Shown here piece by piece: positions 16,730-30,043 of a stretch of 64,000 nucleotides of DNA; the stretch's first letter is position 1; each line of letters begins with the position of its first letter. The DNA is from Notamacropus eugenii. Taxonomy: Eukaryota; Chordata; Mammalia; Diprotodontia; Macropodidae. The stretch covers positions 97,841,067-97,905,066 of the forward strand of contig NC_092879.1 in NCBI RefSeq assembly GCF_028372415.1, given 5' to 3'. The notes under the pieces are model-generated. The model was not told where the DNA came from and did not search any database. It saw only the letters and a list, made by a program, of their open reading frames with translations. The position numbers and the translations under genes were made by a program.

Positions 16730-17070
16730 TCCCCGATCACGAGTTTTCGAGGGTAAGGACGCTTCGAAATCGTAGCGGGTCTAATGTCCCCATTGTCATT
16801 TGACAGATTCATAAAGCAGGTCCAGAGGGAAGGGGACTGGAGCTTCACACATTCGGATTCCCACCCCGGCAGCAGCAGGCTTCTCTGCCTCGCTCCGTCG
16901 TGTGGCTGCTGCCTGGGCTGGGCTCCCGTTCCCTAATGAGCTTCTCGTTCTGCATCCCGGGACCCCCCAGGCGGTTCTCACGATCCCCTAAACAGTCGGG
17001 AAGCGCAGAGCGGAGCAGAGCCTAGGGCATGGCAGGATCTCGGGGTTTAGGAAGCGGCGTCTAGAACAGG
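16730..17070. promoter_or_regulatory. CpG-enriched patch, candidate CAPN6 promoter
   Basis: CpGs are visibly denser here than in flanking sequence, as in GATCACGAGTTTTCGAGGG, CTTCGAAATCGTAGCGGG, CTCGCTCCGTCGTGTGG and GGGAAGCGCAGAGCGGAG. A short SINE scrap (about 16785-16830) lies within it. It is 3.7 kb before the first CAPN6 coding exon. I see no TATA box at a defined place, so the promoter call is an inference. Confidence 0.3.
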
Positions 17071-17104
17071 TTGGGGAGAATCAGGGTTCTCCTCAGTGGC
17101 CGGT

Positions 17105-17285
17105 GTTTGGGGAGTGTGCTGCAGTAGAAAGAGCTTTGGACGCAGAGCCGGACGACCTCACCCTGCCACTCACTACTCGGATGATTTGGGGAAAGCCCCT
17201 TGCTCTCTCTGAGCCTCGATTTCTTCATCTGTAAAATGAGGAGACTGGCTTCTAGAGCCCCATCTCTCTCTAGACCTAGGGCTCA
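17105..17285 (+). repeat. MAR1-type SINE, near full length
   Basis: GTGCTGCAGTAGAAAGAGCT (tRNA-like head), TTTCTTCATCTGTAAAATGA and TCTAGAGCCCCATCTCTCTC. Confidence 0.85.
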
Positions 17286-17799
17286 GTAAGGTCTTCCTGG
17301 AGCCTCAGCTTCTCCTCCCTCCAGCTTTTCCCACTTCCCAAGCTGAGCCCCTATTTTCACCCTAGAGGAGCCAAAGTCGGGGCAGGGGTGAGGGAGGGGA
17401 GAGGGAACTCAGTGACTGCGAGTTCAGGCCATGGCATAAGTAGCACTTCCTGCCTTTGGGGATCTCTAAGCTCAGTGCCCAGGCAGCAGGTTCCCTGGGC
17501 AGCACCCCCCCCCAGAAAAGCCTCAAGGCATCTCAGGGGGTTCTCCTCCCCCACTCCTGCAAGGGCTTTGTGTTCCAAAGACCAAGGTCTCTTTTCAAGG
17601 TCTCTTCCTCCCCTCCTCTTTCCCCCCTCCCATTTATTTTCTCTGTCACAGGCCATTGTCCCCAGCTAAGCACCCTACTTAGTGTTCTAGCATGATTAAC
17701 CACTGTGGGGGATCAATTTCCCTTTGAAAAAGCCTCGGGTCCAATTGAACCCTTTTCTGAACCACTCCTGGGAGGGGAAAACAAGGAAAAGATGAAAGG

Positions 17800-17945
17800 C
17801 GACATCTCGGAGTGCACTGGATTGGAAGTCAGGGACCTGGGCAAGTCATAGCCCCCTCTGTGGGCCTCAGTTTCCTCATCTGTAAAATGAGGGGCTTGGG
17901 CTAAATGATGTGGAATAAAAGCCCCTTCCAGCTCTTAATTCTATG
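17800..17945 (+). repeat. MAR1-type SINE
   Basis: GTGCACTGGATTGGAAGTCA, CTCAGTTTCCTCATCTGTAA and CCCTTCCAGCTCTTAATTCT. Confidence 0.85.
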
Positions 17946-18140
17946 AAATCCTATCAGTTTTTCAGGCTAGAAGAGACCTCTGAGACTGTCCAGTCTAACT
18001 GCCTCCTGGTACAGATGAGGAAACTAAGGCCAAGGAGAGGAAGTCATTCATGCATTCAAGATTTCAGAGATTTAGAGCTGGAAGGGGGCTTGGAAAACAT
18101 TTAGTCCAGGCCCTTCCTTCTTGCCACAGGGGAAGCACTA
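17946..18140 (-). repeat. MAR1-type SINE pieces, inverted to the preceding copy
   Basis: AGAAGAGACCTCTGAGACTG, GTACAGATGAGGAAACTAAG and then a second piece with TTTAGAGCTGGAAGGGGGCT. Together with 17800-17945 it forms an inverted SINE pair. Confidence 0.8.
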
Positions 18141-18325
18141 GGGGTCCAAAGGCAGGCAGTTAGGAAGCAATCCTCTGGCCTCCATCGTACTGGCTTCCTT
18201 GGACTATGGCACCAGCAAAAAGCCTGGCCTCACCTGGTTTTGTCAGGGACTGAGGCCAATACAGGAGCTCCCAAAGGGCCGGAGGAATGGGGCTGCAGTC
18301 CCACATCCAAACACTGGCTGTTGTA

Positions 18326-18400
18326 TACACACACACACACTATACATATGCACACAACACACAGGACACACATACACCACACCACCCATATACATACTTG
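18326..18400. repeat. CA-rich imperfect microsatellite
   Basis: ACACACACACAC broken by TATACATATG and CACCACACCACCC segments. Confidence 0.85.
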
Positions 18401-18784
18401 TATCCCAGCTCAGTCATGTGAGGAAACAAGCCTCCAACTACCAGCAGGAGAATGGGGACAGTCCAACAGCCCACAGCCAGCAGTAAGTAACCAGTCGACT
18501 TCTCCTACCTTTCCAGGGGGCACCACAGGGTACCTCCAGAGGCAGCTTCCCCAGCGGCCTCTTTAGGTTCTTCAAGGTACTGATTCTTGGCAACCTTGCC
18601 AAATACAAGAGGTACCTGATTAGTCCAAAGGGTCAGGATAAGGATATTTTGGTTAACTGGGTATTTTGGTTGTACTGGATCAGTCGTGGAAGAGTCTGCT
18701 TTCCCCCACAGGTTACTAAACTCCCTCCCATTATGATCATCATAATGACAGCTTGCCCCAAGAATCTCTCTGAGACTGTAAATT

Positions 18785-19010
18785 GCATAGAAGGTACTTG
18801 GCACATAGTAGGCACTTAATAAATGTTTATCGAACTAATGAACATGCTTTAAATACAGTATTATCATCCCCATTCTTTAGATAAAAAAACTGAAGCAAAC
18901 AGGTTAACTGACTTGCCCAGGGTCACACAGCTAGGAAGTATCTGAGGGCTGGACTATGAAGTCAAGTCTTCCTGAGTCCAGTGCTCTCTTCACTCTACCA
19001 CACCAAGTAA
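18785..19010. repeat. LINE-2/MIR tail plus minus-strand SINE
   Basis: ACTTGGCACATAGTAGGCAC and TTAATAAATGTTTATCGAAC are the typical L2/MIR 3' tail. They are followed by CTTGCCCAGGGTCACACAGC and GTCTTCCTGAGTCCAGTGCT from a minus-strand SINE. Confidence 0.75.
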
Positions 19011-19349
19011 ACCAAGGGGCTGGAAGAATCTGTTATTCCCTCAGGTCAAGTTCCTCAAGTAGGCCGATGAAGCTAGAATGGAGGGGGCGGGGAATGGCTG
19101 GAAGTGGGTGAGAGAGACTGGGAAGGAGCAAGGATGGGGAAGGGTGCAGGTCTATATGTCCCTTGCCTCCTTCATCATTGGCTCTGGCCAGTCACCAAGC
19201 CTCAAGGGTGGAGTCAAGGGAGAGCCACAGTGGTCCAGGTGCTTGTCAGTGGGTAGATCTTGGAGACCAGGGCAGAGATAGGACACTTCAGTTACACTGG
19301 AAGCAGGTGAGAGGGTTGGGTCTAGATGTTTTGATTGAGAGTTCCTGAT

Positions 19350-20200
19350 ACTCTGTATGCATCAGCAGTTACCTAAGAATATAAATGCAATGACACACCC
19401 GAGAATACGGGTGATGCAGAAGTCTTGCATCTATCTTCCCTTCGTGTCTAGAGCATGAAGATTTGACACGTTTACCACAAATGGATCTCAGTAAAAGTCT
19501 CCATCTGAACCAAGAGTGAAATCAGCCAGTAAATCTCAGTACCCGCCAAAGTCATGTAGTTAATGTGAAATCTCATGCCTGATAGACAGGGTCTGCTCAT
19601 TCAAACAGCTGGCCTTCACACATGTTAATTTAGCAGTAAGAGCATTGCCTGTTTCTATCAGTTCTGGAAGGCTTTAAGACAATATTAACTTAAGTTCTCT
19701 ATTACCAAGCTTGTGACAATATTAGCCAGTTGCTGGATTTTAGCGTTGCTAGGGCCAGACTATGGACAAGGATATGTATCCCTGTGAGATTACATGTGCC
19801 ATCCTAGGGAATGTGTCAGTTTCATCCGATTGTGTGCCCAGTGGGATTATCAGCCATTGGCAACCTATCTTTGGGAAGTAAGTGTTTCCAATTTAGAAGC
19901 CTTATTGTCACTCCAAAGCTACTTGAAAAGCAGATGCCTTGCATCAAAAGTTAGGAAAAAGAGTTTAGGTAACTCTGGGCCAATGGCCTACAAAGGGCAG
20001 TTCTGTACTCTCCAGTTGGCATTCCGGAATTCCCCGATCAATGAGATAGTGGCTGTTTTGGGGCCTGAAGCACAGGATTCAGTTTGCTCATTTCACGTTC
20101 ATGCTCTCCCTCTTAGTAGTGAAAAAAGATTGCCCCACTGACCTTGGCAGGCTAGTTCTAGCTCTCTCTCCAGCTCTTTTGAGGCTACTTGTCAATTTCA
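19350..20200. other. Apparently repeat-free block upstream of CAPN6 coding exon 1
   Basis: About 850 bp, AT-richer than its surroundings, with no SINE, LINE or microsatellite that I recognise and no long reading frame with recognisable homology. It may hold conserved noncoding or promoter sequence. The basis is only the absence of repeats and the position. Confidence 0.35.
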
Positions 20201-20793
20201 GTTTCTAACTAGAGCCTGCACAGTCATTCAGAAGATGTCCAGCATGCTCATCTGTTAAATGGGGATTCATAATATCTCTACTATGGGAGATGCATCTTCC
20301 CATGTAAATGGGAGGATTTTGTAGTCACAGAGGACTAGAGCCTGTACCCTGCCATGACTCCAGACCAACCACTGGCCTGATGTGCACTTGAGACTGCCTG
20401 AGAATAGCTTGCTGACATTTCTGTAGCATTTGAACTTTTCCAAAGCACTTTATAGACATCTCAAATGAACTTCCAAAGAACTCTGGGAGTTAATTTCCTC
20501 CCACTTTGTTTTTTACCTGGACCTATCATTTTCCCCACTAAGGAAAATCCCTCTGCCAAGGCACATCAATGCTTACTCTGCAATTTTGAGTCTGAAAGGA
20601 TTGCACAGGACACTCAGAGGTAAGGTGAGTTGTCCAAGGTCACACAGCCAGTATACTCTGGGAGATGAGTGGCTCTTCAGAACAGTGTTGTACTTGTCTC
20701 GTATGTCCCAGACGGTCAATCTCAGCCCAGCCTACTTGCTAAGCGTTGGTCACCCTTATCTCCATTCTGAGGAGAAGATTGTTCTCATTCTAG

Positions 20794-20973
20794 CTGGAAA
20801 TCGAGACCATGCTTGCTGTGGTGAAACCTTTTAAAGACCAGAAGTACCGTGAACTCAAGCAGCGGTGTCTCCGAGAGCACCGGCTCTTTGAGGACCCTGA
20901 GTTCCTCGCTGGAAATGAGTCCCTTTTCTTCAGCCGCCGCCTGCCAGGCCCAGTGGAATGGAAGCGGCCTAAG
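20794..20973 (+). CDS. CAPN6: CAPN6 coding exon 1 (N-terminus)
   Basis: Acceptor CTCATTCTAG at 20793, 15 nt of 5' UTR, then ATG at 20809 (GAGACCATGC). It encodes 55 residues from [17 protein letters not shown] to VEWKRPK. Donor AAG|GTAATG, phase 0. The start lines up with human CAPN6 (NQKYQELK) and CAPN5 (EDQNYSALR). Confidence 0.93.
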
Positions 20974-23900
20974 GTAATGACTCAGACTGGCAGTTGGGTT
21001 GGGGCCTAGCAGTGGAATGTCAGGGAACTGCAGCTAGGACCCTGTGGCCCAGGAGGCGTCAAAGTTAGGAAAGGAAAGAAGACTAATCCTCATACCCTCT
21101 TCCCTCCCTCTTTGCCAGGAGATAGGGTTACAATACCAAAAATGAACTCCCAGCCCTCAGAGTTTAACTTCTAGTAAGGAAGGGGGTGATCAAGCAATGG
21201 GGTCCTGTGAAAAATGGCTAGCAGGAAACCCAATGCCTCTTGTGGAGATCCAAATACATGATCATTGACCCCTAGGCACCGAGGACCCTAGCAAGCCAGT
21301 AACCCTTAGGGAGGCAGTGTGGTAGAATGTACAGAAGACCAAGCTTCAGATCCTGACTGGGACTGTGAGCCTCACTTTCCTCCTTTGTCAAATGAAGCCA
21401 CTGGACCACATGACTTCTGGGGTCTCTCCTAGCTTTCAATCCTATGAAATGAAGTCTAGGATTTGAACTGATGAGAGAGGTCAGCACCAAAAGGAGATGA
21501 GGGTGTGGGATGGTCCAAGTTCCCAGAGGGCCACCACCAGGATAATGAAGGGCACTCAAGTTTGTACCTTTGGAAGGCTGGCTGAAGAAGTCATCCCTAA
21601 CCTTGGGAGGGAGATGACAAGAGCCCATGATTCCACACAACAGAGTGTGAGCAGTCCTGGGCCAGAGGGTCAAAAGACATTGGAAGGACTTGGCAGCTTA
21701 TTGGCCATAATACCCATAGCAATGGCAGTGGCTCACACACAGGCAGCATTTTAAGTCCTTTGCATACAGTACTTGGGACTGAAGGTGCTGCCAAAGAGAT
21801 TCCATCTGATCAGCCAGAGAGGGAGGAGTGGGCGCTGATATAATCCTACCCTGACCTCCCTGGAGCAAAGCCCACTAGGGGTCAAAATGGAACCAACTGG
21901 GACTTTGTAGCCCAGGTGGCCAGCACATGAGCAGCGGCAGTGGGGAGCATATGTGATGGGTGACAGGGCTATAGTGGGGGTGAAGGGAGGCAGAGGAGAG
22001 AGGAAAAGTGGATAGGGCCAGGGGCCACCCAAAGGTAAAGGCCCAGCTTTAGAGCAGGGCAGCCTTGGTCAGAGGGGATGGAATAGAAGGGATGGCCTTA
22101 CTTCCTAGTAGGGCAGTGGGTCTACAGGGCTTCCTTCCTTTGCCTACGCCCCCTCCAGCCTCTACTTCCTCAGGACCCTAGGGGCTGAGAAGAGATGACT
22201 AAGGGTTTTGGCTCCTGCACTGCTGCTGGCTCTGCTCAGTATCTAGGGGGCCCAGGCAGGAGCTCTGTTAACCCAGGTCAAGGCTGAGTTAAAGCACACT
22301 GCTTAAGCCTGGGCCCAGATGTGAGAGACACAGACCCAGGCCCAGGCTCCCCTCCTGACTGCTTGCGGCTAGGTCGAGGGGTCAGTGGGGGCTGCAGCCC
22401 TCCTGCTTGTGCCAGGCAGCTGGCAGCTAGGACCAATCAGAGCTCTCCCTGGGTGGCTGTGGTTCAACTGGGATTCAGGTTCCACCAAGATTTTGGGGCC
22501 TATAGTTACTCACTGAACCCTTCATCCTGGGCTCAGAGCTCAAGTCCACAGCAGACACCATGGCATCTGACCCTCTCATTTCAAGGAGGAATCTGAGGCA
22601 GCCCAGAGAGGGCAAGGAATCTATTCAGGTCACCCAGCTAGCTCAGAAGTACCAGAGCCTTTCCACTCTACCTTTACTGGGAATGCAGAGGCCAGAGCCC
22701 AGGGCCCACAGCAAGTCAGCTGATCACTTTCCCAGGCTGACTTTAGGGTTAGCCAGGGCCTACCTCTCTCCACAAAACTTGAGACTAGTTCCCAGCCTTT
22801 TCTGTCCTGCCTCCCCTTCATCCAAGCCCCTTCCTTCATCTCCTCCATCTTGGCACTGCCACCTAGAGGCCCATTCCCCAGATGCCTCTGCAGAGGCTCC
22901 TGGCATCTTGTCATGAGTCTGCCTTGGAGCTGTACCTTCCCATACCATCCAAGGGGCACCAAAGTCTCTATCTGTTTCCTCCCCTTCTCTTCCCCCTCCT
23001 CCTCCAATCCTTCCCAGTCCATCCTGAGCCTCCCTCCCAAGTCGGTCCCTCCTATAACCTTTGCTGAGGGGGCTCTAGAGCAGAGCAGGCTGAGGGGTGC
23101 CAGGTTGAGAAATCCTGTGAACCCTCTGACCCTCTGGCCTCTCTGACTAGGAGTTCTTTGGTCCAGCCCTGTGATCCCATTGGCAGCTGGGGAGTGGGGA
23201 CACTGTCCCCACCAATGGTGACTGGCAACACATTAGCACCTTAGCCCAGGGTCCCACACCTAGTGAGTGTTGGGAGTGGGAAAGGGGAAGACTTGAACCC
23301 AGGCCTCCTGAGTCCAAGGCTGACATTCCATCCAGTACACCGTGCCACCTCTCACTAGAATAGCAGCAACAAGAGAAAATGGAGAGAATGAGCTTCCTAA
23401 TAACAATCACAGTACTGCACTGATGTTTCCCTTCTTTGTGGGAAGGCTGGAGTTTGGCTTGGCCCCCACCTCCTTGGACACTGCTGAAGGCTGAGGGCTA
23501 GGGGCCCTGGACAGGGCGAGGCTGTGTGGAAGAGGCTGACTCCAAGGCCAGGCTAGGCCAGCCCAGAGGGAGAACACTCATCTCAGGGAGGAGCAGAGAA
23601 CATTTCGGAGTTGAGGGGAGCATACAGAGGGCTCCTTCCTTTGGTTAGCTAAAGCACTTAGATAACTTCATGTCTCTGTGTCTCTATCTCATTCTTCTCC
23701 CCTCTCGCCCCTGTGAGCTCCAAGAGCACAGGGACCCTATCCTAGCCTAACTTTGCTTAAGCTCACAGTAGGTGCTTATTATACCAGTAGTTTTAATTAA
23801 TCAAATGAGTAAATAATAAGTCAACATTTCTATGACTTTGCAAACATTATCTCATTTGACCCTCACAACAACCCTGGGAGGTAGTTGCTATTATGATCCT

Positions 23901-26900
23901 CATTTTACAGATGAGAAAACCAAGGCAGACAACAGTTACATGACTTGTCCAGGGTCACACAACTAGTGAGTCAGGCAAGATTTGAACTTCTCTTCCTGAA
24001 TGAATGAATGAATGACCTGGCCTGTCACAGAGTGAATTCCCATAGAGGCTTTCTGCTCCCATCTGAATCCCTTTCCTGCCACTTCCTGTGTCCCCTCTCT
24101 CAGAGAGGCCCCATGCTAATGCTCCTGGAGATTAAAGGGTTTAGAGTGATCAGGGGCCGCCTCAGAGACCTTTATTTGAGAGAAAGAAACCCCAGGGCCA
24201 GAAGGGGAAGACCTTGGACCAGTCCCTATTAGGGGAGTTTGCAACAGTTCCCTAACTCACATGCATTCTGTCCCCATTCATCTGGAAGGATTTCTTGACC
24301 ATGTAAATGTGAGCCTCACACAAAGAATTATAGAGAGGGTTGGAGAAAAGATGGTGAATGCAGGAGGGAAAATGACAACCGGCTGAGAGTAGGAACAGCA
24401 CTGGCCTGGGTTTTGTGTGCCCAGTGCTTGGCATGGTGCCAGGCACATCAGGGATTACAAAAATACTTGGTGGAAGAAGAGGCTGTTGAGGATGGAGACT
24501 GGCTTGGGAAGGAGCCCAATGGAGCAAGGAGAGCCAGGGCTGCCAGGATTCCTCTTGGTGCCAGCTTCCTGCACACTGGTGGGATTTTCTGAGGAACAGC
24601 TGGTTGGTTGGCCACTTTCAGACCGGTCTGGGCTTAGGGAAAGTGTAGCAGTCCCTAGAAGGCACAATCACTCACGGAGTGCCATCCCCATTGGAGGTTG
24701 GCACTGGTGGATACTGATCTAGGCCCCCCAAATGCATCTCAGGATCACAGAGTTAGACCTGAACAGGACCTTGGATACTACCTAGTTCAACAGCTCCCCT
24801 CATTTTACAAATGAGGAAACTGAGGTCCAGAGACAGGGCATACAGGTGGCAAGTAGAGACAGGATTTAAACCTTAGTCCTCTCTCCCCAACACCAGGGCT
24901 CTTTCCACTACACAACACTACCTGTCCTTAAACCAAGCTGAAATTTGCCACTATAACTTTCTCCCATTGTACCCCCAGTGCCTGGCACATGGTTAGCACT
25001 TAATAAATGACCGATCGCTTGCTTTTAGTACTGTCCTCTAGGGCCAAACAAAACTATGTCTACAGATGACTCCAAAAGAAACTAAAACAAGTGATCTACA
25101 CAGGAAATTCAACCCATGACTTTGGCCTCAGTTCCACCACATCCTCACTAACGCAATGGATGACCCTGAGCAAGTTCCCCCCTCACCTCTTTATGCCTTA
25201 GTTTCTTCCTCTAGAACATGAGGAGGATTGGACTTGGTGAGCTCTAAAATCCAAAGCTCCTTCCCCTGCCCGAGCCTCCGTTTCCCCATATACAAAAGCA
25301 AGGGGCTGGACTCAAAGACCTCTAATGTCCCTTCCAGTTCTGCAATCCTATCATTCTACACTTCTCTCAACTGGATGGGACCTCTCCCCCTGGCAACCTC
25401 GAGCAAGCAGCTCTCACTTCCAAGAGAAAAGGTCACATTCTCAGTCTGGGATCTCATCACTCCCACCCAAGTGGTCCTGAGGGTTTTCCATGATGGAAAA
25501 CATGGCTGGCAAAGCCCCAGGCTCTGGGTATCCTCCCTCCTCCCCTTCTCAGCTACTTCTTGAAAAAGTTGCCTCAAGTTTGGCTCCAGAGGCTGTTTGC
25601 AGGCTCTGGGCTGGGGCTACCAGGCCCCATTCACTCCATGGCTCCAGGCAGAGATCCATGAGAGAGGCAAGCTGTCAAGCTGTCTGTATCTGTGCCTGAG
25701 TGTGTGTGTGTGTGTGTGTGTATGTGTGTGTTATTGTAGATGTGCAAGCATGTGTATGTATGAATGTGCATGTGGAGGAGTGAGGATGAATATAGTGTGA
25801 GTGTGTGTGAAAGTATTTGTGAGTGTGAAAATTTGTGTGTATGTATGTGTGCATAAATGTGAGGGAGTGTGCAGAGGTCCTCAACTGTCTCGTCCAGCTC
25901 TGATTTTATGATTCTATAACCCAATGAGCCTATGAGAGAATGTATCAGAGAGACAGAGACCAAAATTCAAAAGAGCCAGTGCCAGGGCTGGAGCTCCATG
26001 GTAGGTGAAGAACTTCTGAGGGAAAGCAACCTTGACCCTGCCTCCTGAGGTTGAGACCTGGGGCTGCCCTCTGCTGCCAAGCACCTGCCTTGAGCCCTTT
26101 GTGTTTGGCCCTTGAGGATGGTGATGTGGTGAAAGAGATGACCTGACCTGGGAGGAAGAGAAGAAGGCCTGGGGTTGTATGGATCTGAGTGTCTGCCTGT
26201 GAGTGAATCCGTCCTCCAAGGGGCAGCTGGCTGGCACCCCCCATCCCCTCTTTCTTGTCACCAACCCTCTCTCTTCTTTCTCCATTCGCTTCCCCAGTCA
26301 GTCCAAGCCACCCAAGGGTGAGCTTGCTCCCAGAATGGCAGAACAGGAAGGCTCCTCAGAGGTCATTTAGCCCAGCCCTCTCATTTTACAGATCAGGAAT
26401 GTGAGGCCCAGAGAGAGAAAGGGACTTGCTAAGTCTCTTCCCTAGGCCATTAATGCTCTCGCCTGGTCCATTGACCACATTTGCCCCTAGTGGTCCCTGG
26501 AATACCACTCCCTTTTATACTGTTGTTATAGTTAAAGGGAAGGGAAGTCCGCAGTACCCAGGCCTTTGGGCAAGACAGTGGGCAAGACAGTGGTCGAGTC
26601 AGCCCAAAGGCCAGTCTTAAGGGGCCCCAAAGGAAGGAGGACTTGGCTCAGTCTGCTCACCAGTCTGCTTTTGTATTTCTCTGGCTGACCATTTGACAAA
26701 TAGCCGGCTCTGGAGCACCCCAGCTAGGCCAGCACAGCTGGGAAGCTTTAGGGGGCCTCCCTTCCATAACCCTGACTGACACATGGAAATATATGAGTGT
26801 GATCTATCTCCTCTGACCCCCAGTCTGGTAAGGTGGGCAGCCCCCATCTGTGTTCTGTGGCCCTGAGACTCTACCTCCAAGGGCCACCTGCTGCCATCAC

Positions 26901-29900
26901 CGTGGCCACCACATTCCTCCCCAAGCCCAGACAGAAGTACAGCCAAAAAGCCTAGAAGAAGAGAAGGGAGGAAAGAGGAAAAGAGGAAGGGAGAGGCAGC
27001 AGCCACACTCGATCCTTTGAAAACTGTGGCCACTGAGATGCCATTTGGTGGCTCATGTGGGCTGTTCACCTACTTCCCACGACTTAGGCCCTGCCCCCAT
27101 CCACGAAACCAGCTAGGCAAGTTACAGAAGCGAGAGCACAGGCCTCAGGTCCAGGGAACCTGTGGCTCCATAAGTGGCCCACTATGTGCCCTTGGGCAAG
27201 TCTCTTCTCTAGGAGTCAGTTTCCCCCTGCTCCCCTGAGCATCGAAGCTCTCTGTCATCCTGTTGCTCCCTCATTCACACATACACTCATTTACTCTTCT
27301 GTTCACTCACTCATTAACCTCCTCATTCATTCACTCATTCATTCACTTACTCCAGCATCGCTCTCACTCCCTCGCTCCCTCCCAAGCTCACTTCTGGCAG
27401 AAGGGGGTCCTCGTTGGCAGAGACTATGCTGGCCAGAGCTGAGGGAAGCCAGCTAGCCTCTTCTGCAAAGTCCTAACGGAGCTGCCTTCTTTCCAGGACA
27501 TCTGCGACAACCCACACCTGTTTGTGGGTGGGATCAGCTCCCACGACTTACACCAAGGAAAGCTGGGGAATTGCTGGTTCGTAGCAGCTTGTTCTTGTCT
27601 GGCCCTCCAAGAATGTCTCTGGAAAAAGGTGATTAATGACTTTGGCCACGGAACAGCATGCATGCACTCAGAGGCCCTTCCAACCTATGATGGGGTTTGT
27701 CTCAGTGATGGGGACCAGCTGCCCTCTTTCTACCCTTGAGGCAGAAGCAAGTGGGGCCCAGGAGGAGGCTGCATTGGGGATGGACTATTGGGAGGCTGGA
27801 GACAAGAAACTGATAGAAAAGCTAGTGCGGTGCCATGTCCTGGAAGCCGAGGGCCAGACTGATCCATAGATGTCAGTGGGTTAAGGAGGAAACGAGTGAG
27901 TGAAGGCATGAATGAGTAAGGGGATGAGACAATGAGTGGCCTGGATGCAAGTCGCTCTGGGCTTGTCTTGTCCTCAGGTGCCCATCAGAACCAGTGGGAA
28001 TTGTGTACTCACATTCAGCACATCCCTGCCCTGTCTCCAGCTGGCAGAGTCATTTCTTGGCACTGTGGACAGTGGTGCCCAGGGCCACAGTTGAGGCAGC
28101 CCAGGGATGGCTGTGGTCTCCTACGTTGGCATGGCAGAAGGAGGGGGCTTCAACTACTGCTATTGCCAATCCCTTGTGTCCAGGTGATCCCCGAGGCAAA
28201 GGAGCAGGACTGGGACTCACGGAGGCCTGAGAAATATGCCGGAATATTCCACTTCCGTTTCTGGCATTTTGGTGACTGGATTGATGTGGTGATTGATGAC
28301 CGTCTGCCCACCATCAATGGGGAGCTGATTTTCTGCCACTCCAATGTGCCCAATGAATTCTGGAGTGCCCTGCTGGAAAAGGCCTATGCAAAGTAAGCCC
28401 TGGTGGGAGGCCAGGCCAGGGGAGAGACCCAGGAGCCTCCCTTCACCTTAGGCTTCACTGTTGCCCAAACACATGCATCTGAGCAGAAGCCAGGTAGGAC
28501 CTAAGGCACACGCTTCCAGATGCCCAGAAGGGCAGCACCAGCCAGCACTGGCCTCTCCCCCAGGCCTTAATTCCTTCACCATTTGCAAGGGACAATTAAG
28601 GTCCAGTCAGGGGGTCCATGCCATAGATCATTACCTCAGACACCATGGGATTCCATCCCCTCAACATACAAAGAATAAGGCAGAGGGAAGGCAGGGATGA
28701 GCAGCATAGCTTTGATAGGAGTGAGCTCTGAGCTCCTGGGCTAGATTTGAAGGGCCCCAGCCTTGGGAGCTATCCTCTAAGGACATAGGGGCCAGCCTTC
28801 CTGGCCTCCAATCCATGTGTCCTGGCCCATTAGGGAATCCCATGCTTTGGTGGCAAATCCTGCTGGGAAGGGACAGAATGACCAAAGTGTCCCTATGTCT
28901 CAACGGCTTCCTCTCCTCCCCTTGTGTCTCTCCTCTGCCTCTGACTTCTGCTCCCAGGCTGGTGGGCTGTTACGAGGCTCTGGACGGTGGGAACACTGCG
29001 GATGCCATCACGGACTTCACGGGGGCTGTGTCTGAAACCATAGACCTTAAGAAGGGCGATTATGGTAGGCTCCTCCTGGAGCAGACCAAGCTCTTTGAGG
29101 ACCTGCTCAAGGCCTACAACAGAGGGGGCCTCATCAGCTGCTCCATCCTGGTACATCGCTTCATGGGCATCTGAATGAACGTGTGAATGTGTCAATGAAT
29201 GAAGGGACCTGTGAATGAGGTGGGGCAGGGGGAAGGAGAGCGGGGGCAGGGGGAAGGAGAGCGCGGGCAGGACGCAGTCCCAGCAGCAAAGAACTGACGT
29301 CCAGACACGCTGCATAGCCTCCAAGTCAGCCAAAGAATGCCACAGGGACCCAAGCGTGGAGGCCACTGGGGAAGAGGTAGCCCATCCCTCGATGGGACCT
29401 AGTTATTGCTAAATGTGGCCCCCAGGAATGCCAGGCTGAGGGATGGGGCTGACACCGGCCAGGTCCTAGGGGAGCCAGCTTTGAGCATCAAGGATGAGTG
29501 TCAGGTGATCCAAGGAGCACTGTGCCAGGCTCACCCCTAGATCCACTGAGATAAGGCTGGCTGCCACCTCCTTCCTTGGCACAAAATAACCAGTGGCATA
29601 AGGATGGCCTGAAAGCAAGATGTTTGCTCATGCCAGGCTTCTGGCTGCAGCCCAGAAAGGAGCCATGACCAGACTGAGAGTCCCAGAATGAGACTGGGTC
29701 CAAGGTCAGCAGGCCAGGCTAAGCCATCCCAGAAGAGCATTCTGGGCCCATCACCTCCTCTGCATGAAGACCTTCAGTGAGGAGGCAGCCCATAGCCCTT
29801 TGGGAAGGTTTTCCTTAGAGTGAGCCTAGCTCTATCTGAGCCCTCTATGCTCCAGACCTTCACAGGGCTCCCTCTAAGATCTTTACAGTAGATTCCTCTG

Positions 29901-29994
29901 GGCCCTGGTCAGTTCAGAGGCTTCTGCCCTCCCATACTGACCCAGCAGAGCCCTTGGATGGAGAATAAAGATCAGAGCGGGAGGTGAGTGTGTG

Positions 29995-30043
<49 letters not shown>

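Larger units (their letters stand above)
20974..27496 (+). other. CAPN6: CAPN6 intron after coding exon 1
   Basis: A 6.5-kb intron, the largest in the gene. It holds SINEs (about 21300-21450, 23150-23350, 23815-24000, 24735-24930, 25115-25365, 26325-26440), a GT-rich stretch (25697-25870) and a (ATTC/CTCA)n-like stretch (27270-27375). I found no nested gene; in particular, there is no OMP-like single exon, which sits inside human CAPN5. Confidence 0.85.
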
